Source: Bacillota bacterium (lineage in GTDB: Bacteria; Bacillota; Clostridia; Peptostreptococcales; Anaerovoracaceae). Taken from it: 12,602 nt of DNA. Within the stretch, counting starts at the first letter, position 1. Each line of letters opens with the position of its first letter. The notes under the pieces were generated by a model, which worked only from the letters and a program-made list of their open reading frames with translations, did not search any database and was not told the origin of the DNA. The DNA is taken from NCBI GenBank assembly GCA_023415235.1, contig JAEZLP010000059.1, positions 1 to 12,602 of the forward strand. The letters run 5' to 3'. The translations under genes and the position numbers were made by a program. Below are positions 6,693 to 12,602 of the stretch, piece by piece.

Positions 6693-8551
6693 TTATGTGC
6701 AGACGCCGTTTTCACAGAGAAAGCCTTCCCGGTAGATTTCCATCATGAGCGCCATCATGGTGAAACAATGGCCCGCCGGGTGGTGCGCCGCCTGGTCTGA
6801 AAGAAATGCCAGCTGCTTTAATCCCAGCTCATGATACTCCTCCATTCCTGTCAGTTTATAAAGCTTGATCAAAACATAAGCAGCCGCCGAGTTCCCGGAA
6901 GGCATTGCTCCGTCATAGGTCTCCTTCGGTCTGAAAATCAAGGCTTCCGAATCCTTATCGGTTAAAAAGAAGCCGTTGCCTCCTTGATCCAAAAAGCCGT
7001 TCTTCATCAATACGCAAAGCTGCTCCGCCCTTTGGAGATATTCCTGATCAAGGGTTGCTTCATACAGCTCCAGGAATGCCCAGATCGTAAAGGCGTAATC
7101 GTCGAGGGTTCCGATTCCCGCAACGGTTCCTTCCCGGAAGCTCACCGAAAGCTTTCCGTCTTCTCTAGTCATATACTCGGATAGAAAAGCCGCCCCCCGT
7201 TCCGCGGCAAGCAAATATTTATTCTCGCCCAGAGCCTTATACGCTTTTGCATAGGCTGCGATCATCAATGAATTCCAAGAGGTCAGGATCTTGTCGTCCT
7301 TATGAAGGCTCGTTCTGTCAAGCCGGTATTCATAGAGCTCGGGGATCCTTTTCCGCAAAGCGTCAGGGATCGGATCATAGTCCTTGGTCTTTATCAGATT
7401 GGGTATATTTCTCCCTTCAAAATTGCCCTGTTCGGTAATGTCGAAAAACTGATTAAAGGCTTCCCCGTCCTCGTTCCCAAGCAGATTTAAAATTTCATCG
7501 GGAGTAAAGACGTAGTACTTCCCTTCCTCCCCATCACTGTCCGCATCCTGAGCCGAATAAAACCCTCCCTCGAGCCCTGTCATTTCTCTGGCAATATAGC
7601 TGAGGGTTTTCATTGCAACTGATTTGTAAAGCGCATTGTTAGTAATCTGATATCCTTCCAGATAGGCCATGACAAGCAGCGCGTTATCATAGAGCATCTT
7701 TTCAAAATGCGGCACAAGCCATTTGTCATCAGTGGAGTATCTGGAAAAGCCATAGCCGATATGATCAAAAATCCCGCCCCGATACATCTGCTGCAGGGTT
7801 TTTTCCACAATTTCCAGCGCATGCTCCTCTTTTTGCAGCTTGAAGCAGCGCAACAAAAACATGAGATTGTGCGCAGACGGGAATTTGGGGCTGCTCCCGA
7901 AACCTCCGTACCAATTGTCAAAGCTTTGATAAAGCGCTTCTCTGGCTTCGTCAATGAGATCCTTTTTCAGCCTCGGCGTTTTTCCGTCGGCCTGGGATCT
8001 GTTCCATTCCTGTTTTCGCTGCTGTATTCTGGAATCCAGAACGGAGACAATCTTATCCCCGGTTTTCAGCAGAGATTCTTTGTTGTTCTTCCATTCCTTC
8101 GTTACAGCGTCGAGAATATCCAGAATTCCCGGAACGTGATACCGGCTTGTTCTGGGATAATAGGTCCCGGCGAAGAAAGGCTTCTGATCAGGAGACATGA
8201 TGATCGTCAACGGCCATCCACCGCTGCCCGTAAGTCCCTGACAAACAGCCATGTAAACCGAGTCGATATCCGGCCTCTCCTCTTTGTCTACTTTGATGGA
8301 CACATAATCCCGGTTCAGAACCTGGGCTACCTCTTCATCCTCAAAGGATTCGTGGGCCATGACATGACACCAATGGCAGGTCGGCTTGCCAGTCACGAAT
8401 AGCCAATAGATAAAAAGATCGGCTTGTCTTCCGCTTTTGCCTTCGCAAACGCCTCTTCACCCCATGGAAACCAATCCACGGGATTATGGGCATGCTGCAG
8501 CAGATATGGACTTTTCTCCCTGATCAACCTATTGGCTTTTTCGTTATTCAT
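6693..8551 (-). pseudogene. yyaL: DUF255/YyaL thioredoxin-fold protein, frame broken by a 14-bp insertion
   Basis: Members of this family (B. subtilis YyaL, animal SPATA20) join a thioredoxin-like domain to an (alpha/alpha)6 barrel resembling sugar epimerases; their reaction is unknown. The real start is the ATG at 8551, behind AAAGGAGG with 8 bases between. It opens with the family N-terminus MNNEKANRLIREKSPYLLQH and NPVDWFPWGEEAF, running to FLSIGYS. There, TGA (8395-8393) stops it after 52 residues. The family continues GYS-T-CHWCHVM; here CHWCHVMAHESFEDEEVA resumes in another frame 14 bases later. Removing bases 8382-8395 restores one frame of about 614 codons. The rest is intact to the stop, including GSGGWPLTIIMSPD, HNLMFLLR and GGFYSAQDADSDGEEGKYYV. 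A GTG at 8396 overlaps the TGA (GTGA), so re-initiation could still yield a 567-residue product that keeps CxxC but lacks the first strand and helix. A sequencing error is possible. Confidence 0.85.
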
Positions 8552-8659
8552 GGCATCGCCTCCTTTCCTCTTGGCTTTCTTTCATTAGTATTACACGGAA
8601 TGCTGTTTTGATACATCCGTTCTTTTGTCTCCTCTGAGCCAGAGCCGGTCATACTCCCT

Positions 8660-9697
8660 CTATCTGCCCTGGAACCGGTAGATTGTGGTATGGCGGTACA
8701 CCTGCCCGGAAAGCAGAATCGGAGAGGGGAAGCCGGGGTGATGAATCGCATCCGGCCAATTCTGTGTCTCGAGACAAAAGCCGCAGCGCCATCCGTAGAC
8801 AGCCCCTTCTTTGCCTGTGTTCTTTTCATTCAGCGAGTTGCCGGAATAAAACTGGATTCCCGGCTTGGTGGTATAAACCTGCATCCGTATGTTGGTATTC
8901 GTATCCAGAGCCTCCGCCGCCAGCTTCAGCCCTTCTGATTTCTCCTGATCCAGGTTCCAGTTGTGGTCGTATCCCCCGCCATATTGCAATTGAACGTCTT
9001 CCGAACCTATCCGCTCCCCAATCCGGTGAAACTCTCTGAAATCAAAGGGCGTACCGGCAACCGGAACGATTCTTCCCGTTGGGACATTCTCCGCGTCTGT
9101 TTCCAGGAAATGATCCGAGCAAATCCTGATCTGCTGGTTTTCGATGGAACCTGCGCCATGCCCCGATAAATTAAAATAGGTATGATTGGCAAGGTTAATG
9201 ACGGTAGCCTGGTCGGTTGTGGCTTCATAGTCGATTTTCAAGCCGCAGTCCTCCTTCAGGGTATATGTCACCCTTGCGGTAAGATTTCCGGGATAGCCTT
9301 CCTCACCGTCCTTGCTGAAGTAGGAAAAGCATACACTGTTTTCGTCGCGGTTTTCCTCCTCCACATCCCATACCACCTTGTCAAACCCTGTAAAGCCTCC
9401 GTGAAGATGATTATTGCCAAGATTCTTTCCGACCTGATATTGTTTTCCGTCGAGCTCGAACAGCCCTCCTCTGATCCGGTTGGCGCACCGTCCTACGACC
9501 ACGCCGAGATAACAGGTCTGACCGATATATCCGTCCGGATTGTCAAAACCCAGAGCCACATCGATCCCGTCATACACGATGGAGGTCACGGCGCATCCGA
9601 AATTCGTCAGGCCAACTTTCATACCTTTTGAATTCTCCAGAGTATAATGGAAAATGTCCTTTCCCAGATACTCTCCCCATTTTTTCACGCTGATCAT
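8660..9697 (-). CDS. galM: Aldose 1-epimerase (mutarotase)
   Basis: It interconverts alpha and beta anomers of galactose, glucose and related sugars in the cytoplasm, feeding the Leloir pathway. At 345 residues it is the usual length. The galactose mutarotase landmarks are in order: R70 and R74 in GRCANRI, H97 in NNHLHGG, the catalytic acid H172 in NHTYFNLSGHG, D244 in GGYDHNW and the catalytic base E310 in CLETQNWPDAIHHP. GGGAG lies about 8 bases before the ATG. It starts 20 bases after the B3/B4 gene, so the two are likely co-transcribed. No other galactose gene is in the window. All key residues are present, so it should be active. Confidence 0.96.
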   Translation of the reverse strand: MISVKKWGEYLGKDIFHYTLENSKGMKVGLTNFGCAVTSIVYDGIDVALGFDNPDGYIGQTCYLGVVVGRCANRIRGGLFELDGKQYQVGKNLGNNHLHGGFTGFDKVVWDVEEENRDENSVCFSYFSKDGEEGYPGNLTARVTYTLKEDCGLKIDYEATTDQATVINLANHTYFNLSGHGAGSIENQQIRICSDHFLETDAENVPTGRIVPVAGTPFDFREFHRIGERIGSEDVQLQYGGGYDHNWNLDQEKSEGLKLAAEALDTNTNIRMQVYTTKPGIQFYSGNSLNEKNTGKEGAVYGWRCGFCLETQNWPDAIHHPGFPSPILLSGQVYRHTTIYRFQGR

Positions 9698-9717
9698 AAT
9701 TTTCTCCCATCATTTCA

Positions 9718-10425
9718 TCATAGAATTCGTATTTCCCTGTTGTCCTGATCCAATATCCAAGTTGTCACTCTGCCGCCCAGGTGTTCCGCCGCAAGCCCAG
9801 CCAGGTCTGCCAGCGCAGCGTCCAGAATATTCCGCCTCCCCTCGTCGATCGACTCAATACACAGAAATGCATTTTTTGTTTTCTCCGTCAGGATCGTTCT
9901 CGAAGACTCCCGCCAGTTCCAGCACCTGCACACCGCGCCGGCGTCATCCTTATATACGATTTCTCCTTCATACGGCGGTAAATTTTCCTCTTCTCCCAGA
10001 GGTACAAACGGTTCCGATCCGTCCGCTGTCGTCAGGCGCAGGTCTCCGGAAAAAGTGTCCATATCCTCTCCGCCGCAGGGCAGCCCGTATTTCAGCGATA
10101 TGGAATTGTAAATATCAACAAGAGGATTGATGTTTCCGATCCGTCCTCCATTCTGGACCCTCTTCAAAAGTGCTTCAATAGAAGCTCTTGCCCCTTTCTT
10201 GGTTTTGAATTTTCGGAAAGCCTCTCTCCATACTGCTATCACAGGATTGCTGCTGAACTCCTCTTGTTCGAAATATTTATGTGCCTCCTCCTCAGCCTGT
10301 CGAAGCATTCTTTCATATTTTTCCGTGTCTCCGCCCGTATTGTCCATATCATGGCATAACACCACTCCGATCCGAGCCTGTGGAAAAAGTGCCCAGAATT
10401 CATCTTCAATGAGAAATCGTGTCAT
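9718..10425 (-). CDS. Solo B3/B4 domain protein (PheRS-beta-like tRNA-binding/editing domain)
   Basis: A 235-residue protein with the B3/B4 fold, found in the editing region of bacterial phenylalanyl-tRNA synthetase beta chains and also as free-standing proteins (COG3382 type). The diagnostic stretch NPLVDIYNSISLKYGLPCGG lies in the middle, followed by the typical GDLRLTTADGSEPFVPLGEE and a later IVYKDDAGAVCRCWNWRESS. The role of the free-standing form is not settled; trans-editing of mischarged tRNA is a reasonable guess. The frame is open further, to an ATG at 10467, but that codon overlaps the predicted -10 box. The ATG at 10425 has AGGAGG 7 bases upstream and begins MTRFLIEDEF, so it is chosen. 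It is first in a run with galM. Confidence 0.85.
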   Translation of the reverse strand: MTRFLIEDEFWALFPQARIGVVLCHDMDNTGGDTEKYERMLRQAEEEAHKYFEQEEFSSNPVIAVWREAFRKFKTKKGARASIEALLKRVQNGGRIGNINPLVDIYNSISLKYGLPCGGEDMDTFSGDLRLTTADGSEPFVPLGEEENLPPYEGEIVYKDDAGAVCRCWNWRESSRTILTEKTKNAFLCIESIDEGRRNILDAALADLAGLAAEHLGGRVTTWILDQDNREIRIL

Positions 10426-10462
10426 TTGTTTTCCTCCTGTCCCATCTTCTGAAATTACGATT

Positions 10463-10468
10463 ATCATA
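10463..10468 (-). promoter_or_regulatory. Extended -10 promoter of the B3/B4 gene
   Basis: TGATATGAT on the minus strand gives an extended -10 (TATGAT at 10468-10463). The -35 region (TTTCGG or TTCGGA) is poor. The start site would be near 10456, about 30 bases before the chosen ATG. It lies directly after the terminator of the preceding operon. Confidence 0.5.
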
Positions 10469-10492
10469 TCACTTTTCTTCTCTCTCCGAAAG

Positions 10493-10530
10493 AAAAAAAG
10501 GAAAGAATATCCTCCGATATTCTTTCCTTT
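10493..10530. terminator. Strong, probably bidirectional terminator
   Basis: AAAGGAAAGAATATC (10497-10511) pairs perfectly over 15 bp with 10516-10530 across a 4-base loop. On the minus strand, TTTT follows and ends the sigma/anti-sigma operon. On the plus strand CGTATTTTTATT follows. The 70 bases between this and the stop at 10604 hold two minor hairpins (CATGG/CCATG and TGCCG/CGGCA) and no gene. Confidence 0.88.
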
Positions 10531-10603
10531 CGTATTTTTATTCGTGCCAGCTTTCCCCTCATGGCTTTTACCATGCCGGCATTTCTCTTACGGCAAGCTC
10601 ATT

Positions 10604-11716
10604 TTACTGCAACTCAAACTCCGTGTCGTTCAACGTCACGCTTTTGATTTGGTCTACGTCCAGCAGCTTTTGCATCTGCATGTTGAGGATCATTTCCTTG
10701 CCTCTGATTGAGCAGCCCCACGAGGCGGCATCCTGCTCGGTCAGTACGGTTCCGTCCTTCAGGTTGATTGCGGTAATCTGGATCAAATCGCCTTCCCCGG
10801 GTTCCCTCGGAGCAGCGTCGGATTCCTCGATGTAGTCACCTCGGATCTCAATGTTTAATGCGATGGGCGAGATGGATATGGAATCCACCTCCACGGATTC
10901 TCCTTCAATCAACAGCTCTTTTCCGATTGGAAAAGCAATCGCTTTGTCCTCATAATTCAATTTCCATTCCAGCTTCCATGATCCCTCTTGATCAATCACC
11001 ATCTCCCCGATGTCCGGAACGTAGTGCCGTAGATTTACAAACTCTATGCTGATGGACTTATCATTGATTTTCTTGTTGGCTTCCATGGCAAAAAGAAAGG
11101 TCGCCCTATTATCATCAGGATTGTCATCCTCGATGATATTACAACTGTATCCCATGCTGGTGGCTCCGTCCACCCGGAGATAAATCATTTCAAAACTTGA
11201 CTGCGGATCGAGCTTCTGCCCCTCGGGAGCAGTCACATCAAGCAGAATATACATGTTGTTGCCGTCCCCTATGGTCTGCACCGCTTCAATGGTCACTCCT
11301 CCGTTTTCCGCGCCGACACCAACATTCATACCGCTGCCGGAAAGTGCCGCGCCGTCTTCTTCTTCAATTCCAAAATAGTTTGACAGGCGGGCATCCCATT
11401 GAAAAACCTCGGCCGCAAATGCAGTTCCTGCAAAAGCGCACACGGCGACCAGGGCCGCGATAAGGATCCTTCGGTTCTTCCTCCTGACCGGACCCGCCGG
11501 CGCTATGACAGGCGGAGCGATTTGAACCGGAGCCTCCTGATCCATCTTTCTCAGTGCAATGCTGAGAATCCTAGCCTTCTCTTCCTCCGTCAGTCCTTCC
11601 TGCAAAAGCTCCGATCCGTCCGCCATACTAATGGTTTCCGTCTCGTAAATCTCGCGGAACATTTCATCTATTCTATAATCCCCTTTATTTTGACTCGTGT
11701 CATTTCTGTTATTCAT
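10604..11716 (-). CDS. Probable membrane anti-sigma factor, DUF4179-like
   Basis: A 370-residue, single-pass membrane protein. Residues 1-80 are cytoplasmic and contain an acidic, helical stretch (TEEEKARILSIALRKMDQEA, about 43-62), as expected of the sigma-binding part. A basic patch RRKNRR (78-83) precedes the membrane segment at about 84-103. The rest, about 105-370, is extracytoplasmic and beta-rich, with an early VTIEAVQTIGDGNNMYILLD segment typical of DUF4179 proteins. The start lies inside the end of the sigma gene (8-base overlap, ATGAATAA) behind AGAGGGGG. That pairing is the main ground for calling it an anti-sigma factor: it would hold the sigma factor at the membrane until an envelope signal releases it. 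I see no zinc-binding HxxxCxxC motif, so it is not a ZAS-type anti-sigma. The signal is unknown. Confidence 0.8.
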   Translation of the reverse strand: MNNRNDTSQNKGDYRIDEMFREIYETETISMADGSELLQEGLTEEEKARILSIALRKMDQEAPVQIAPPVIAPAGPVRRKNRRILIAALVAVCAFAGTAFAAEVFQWDARLSNYFGIEEEDGAALSGSGMNVGVGAENGGVTIEAVQTIGDGNNMYILLDVTAPEGQKLDPQSSFEMIYLRVDGATSMGYSCNIIEDDNPDDNRATFLFAMEANKKINDKSISIEFVNLRHYVPDIGEMVIDQEGSWKLEWKLNYEDKAIAFPIGKELLIEGESVEVDSISISPIALNIEIRGDYIEESDAAPREPGEGDLIQITAINLKDGTVLTEQDAASWGCSIRGKEMILNMQMQKLLDVDQIKSVTLNDTEFELQ

Positions 11717-12275
11717 ACCGGATCCCCCTCTCCGTCAATTCCAGCTTCAGCCGGCTTTTTCCCCTGTATAAATGATTCTCGACTGCCTTGCGGGTTAATC
11801 CCAGTCGGCCGGCAATGTCGGCAACCTTCGCAAAATAGAAATACCTCAGAATAAAAATGGACCGTATAGGTTCCTCCATGCTGCTCAGGGAATGGTGGAG
11901 GATGCTTTCGTTGAGCTTTCGGGCGTAATCCGACTCCAGATCGATATCTGCTTCTATGATCAATTCTTCCACCGGGAGCGTTCCTGCTTCCTTTTTCAGT
12001 TTTCTTCGCTTATCGAGAGCAGTATGACGGGCAATCCCGTATAAATAACTTTTTAGAGAATACTCTCCATCATCCCTGAAACGCCCAATGGATTTCCACA
12101 GTTCTACAAAGCTGTCCGCAACCGCTTCCTCGACGTCCTCCTGGCTGCAATCGAACAGAATATTCCTGCAGATCGTCTTGACCGGGCCCCCGAAAGTATC
12201 CAGAGCCATTGCAATGCCTTCTCCCGGAGTATCCTTCAACGCCTTCAGGATTTGTTTTTCGTTGATTTGCTTCAT
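11709..12275 (-). CDS. RNA polymerase sigma factor, sigma-70/ECF type
   Basis: A 188-residue two-domain sigma factor. Region 2 covers about residues 21-95, with the -10-recognition and melting segment EEAVADSFVELWKSIGRF and SLKSYLYGIARHTALDKRRK. Region 4 covers about 130-182, with IRSIFILRYFYFAKVADIAG followed by the helix-turn-helix GLTRKAVENHLYRGKSRLKL. An ORF start at 12323 exists but has no ribosome binding site. The ATG at 12275 has GAGGAAG 7 bases upstream and gives the normal family length, so it is used. The gene overlaps the anti-sigma gene by 8 bases and is transcribed with it. Its promoter looks sigma-A-like rather than ECF-like, so autoregulation by its own product is not apparent. 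Confidence 0.92.
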   Translation of the reverse strand: MKQINEKQILKALKDTPGEGIAMALDTFGGPVKTICRNILFDCSQEDVEEAVADSFVELWKSIGRFRDDGEYSLKSYLYGIARHTALDKRRKLKKEAGTLPVEELIIEADIDLESDYARKLNESILHHSLSSMEEPIRSIFILRYFYFAKVADIAGRLGLTRKAVENHLYRGKSRLKLELTERGIRYE

Positions 12276-12374
12276 TCTGAACTTCCTCGTCCCCTTCTGT
12301 AATATTTGAAAAACGTCTTTCATATATCTATTCGTATCTCTACAGTGTTTTCACTCACCGATAGAGCAAAATTC

Positions 12375-12389
12375 TTCCGGATTCCGGAA
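12375..12389. promoter_or_regulatory. Perfect 7-1-7 palindrome over the predicted start site of the sigma operon
   Basis: TTCCGGATTCCGGAA is a perfect dyad with a one-base centre. It begins 4 bases downstream of the -10 box, covering the predicted start site (about 12387). This is a typical place for a repressor operator. A related sequence with 12 of 15 identical bases is at 12454-12468. Confidence 0.5.
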
Positions 12390-12393
12390 ATTT

Positions 12394-12422
12394 ATTCTAT
12401 CAATTCACAAAGATAGCGTCAA
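12394..12422 (-). promoter_or_regulatory. Promoter of the sigma/anti-sigma operon
   Basis: On the minus strand TTGACG (12422-12417), a 17-base spacer and TAGAAT (12399-12394). A partial copy of the -35 region, TTGACAGTATCTTT (12449-12436), lies 27 bases upstream of TTGACGCTATCTTT (12422-12409), with 12 of 14 bases equal, but it has no matching -10. The leader to the start codon is about 110 bases. Confidence 0.72.
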
Positions 12423-12470
12423 CGTCTTCTGAAATAAAGATACTGTCAACACATTCCGCTTTCCGAAACG

Positions 12471-12487
12471 TGTAAGCTTAGTGTAAA
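12471..12487 (+). promoter_or_regulatory. Tandem repeat resembling a WalR/PhoP response-regulator box
   Basis: TGTAAG-N5-TGTAAA on the plus strand, an 11-base direct repeat. The WalR (YycF) consensus is TGTWAH-N5-TGTWAH; 11 of the 12 positions fit. The reverse strand reads TTTACA-N5-CTTACA, close to a PhoP box. It lies between the sigma operon and the divergent gene. Confidence 0.35.
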
Positions 12488-12520
12488 ATTAAGACGGGAA
12501 AAATAAAGAAAATAAAAAAA

Positions 12521-12585
12521 TAAGAGTGACCTCATATGTTATGATGTTAATAACGACAAAAACATAGATAACGGAGGCACTCTTA
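12521..12585. terminator. 12-bp stem over the ribosome binding site of the rightmost gene; terminator-like on the minus strand
   Basis: TAAGAGTG-A-CCTC (12521-12533) pairs with GAGG-CACTCTTA (12574-12585), leaving one bulged A and a 40-base loop. In a plus-strand transcript the 3' arm contains most of the Shine-Dalgarno and the A of the start codon. On the minus strand the stem is followed by TTTTTTTATTTTC, a terminator-like tail. Confidence 0.55.
12540..12545 (+). promoter_or_regulatory. Possible extended -10 for the rightmost gene
   Basis: TGTTATGAT gives an extended -10 (TATGAT). No -35 is recognisable at the right distance (AAAATA). A start from here would omit the 5' arm of the stem at 12521-12533. 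An alternative -10, TAAAAT at 12484-12489, would include it. Confidence 0.3.
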
Positions 12586-12602
12586 TGAAAAATAGTATAA
12601 CT
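12585..12602 (+). CDS. Start of an unidentified plus-strand gene (first six codons)
   Basis: ATG at 12585 follows GGAGG (12573-12577) with 7 bases between and reads MKNSIT to the window edge. It is the only plus-strand gene supported here and is divergent from the sigma operon. Six residues are too few to identify it. Its blocked ribosome binding site recalls the self-protection of some insertion-sequence transposase genes, but that is only a possibility. Confidence 0.6.

Noticed and set aside
7707..8402. 231-residue plus-strand ORF opposite yyaL
   Set aside because: It is the antisense shadow of a gene whose minus-strand translation matches a known family; it has no ribosome binding site and no recognisable motif.
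8548..8829. 93-residue minus-strand ORF overlapping the end of galM
   Set aside because: It overlaps galM in another frame and is rich in Arg, Pro and Ser like a shadow frame. Only its last 22 codons, outside galM, are kept as a weak finding.
10426..10467. Upstream start (ATG at 10467) for the B3/B4 protein
   Set aside because: The codon overlaps the predicted -10 box; AGGAGG lies correctly before the ATG at 10425.
12276..12323. Upstream start (ATG at 12323) for the sigma factor
   Set aside because: No ribosome binding site before it, whereas the ATG at 12275 has GAGGAAG at the right distance and gives the usual length.

Overview
The window looks like chromosomal DNA of a Gram-positive anaerobe of the Clostridia type (Bacillota). 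The signs are strong AGGAGG-type ribosome binding sites, TTGACA/TATAAT promoters often with an extended -10 (TGn), tRNA genes that all encode CCA, short GC stems followed by T-runs as terminators, an S-layer-homology remnant and a DUF4179-type anti-sigma factor. I cannot name a genus. Every real gene except the one entering at the right edge is on the minus strand, so the window is transcribed from right to left.

Left part (1-2578): a proton-translocating nicotinamide nucleotide transhydrogenase operon in the three-polypeptide form (pntAA, pntAB, pntB). It has a near-consensus promoter, and pntB runs off the left edge. Next (about 2640-3100) is an AT-rich stretch holding the decayed 3' end of a lost SLH-domain (cell-surface) gene that still has its own terminator. 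Then comes a six-gene tRNA operon, Met-Val-Asp-His-Gln-Cys in order of transcription (3799 down to 3200), with a near-perfect promoter and terminator and an unusually strong hairpin inside it.

Middle (3960-10425): a membrane GGDEF protein with an extracytoplasmic Cache-like sensor and a degenerate active site (GGAEF); a short stretch with a doubtful small membrane ORF; peroxiredoxin bcp; a DUF1294 membrane protein; a DUF255/YyaL thioredoxin-fold protein whose reading frame is broken by a 14-bp insertion just before its CxxC motif; aldose 1-epimerase galM; and a solo B3/B4-domain protein with its own extended -10 promoter.

Right part (10497-12602): a sigma factor/anti-sigma factor pair with overlapping reading frames, closed by a perfect 15-bp-stem terminator. 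Its upstream region is rich in signals: a sigma-A-like promoter, a perfect 7-1-7 palindrome over the predicted start site, a second related site, and a WalR/PhoP-like tandem repeat. A divergent plus-strand gene begins at 12585. Its ribosome binding site lies in a 12-bp stem that can act as a terminator on the opposite strand. No CRISPR array, complete mobile element or rRNA is visible. Most of the window is ordinary housekeeping; the points of interest are the broken yyaL, the degenerate GGDEF, the SLH remnant and the control region at the right end.
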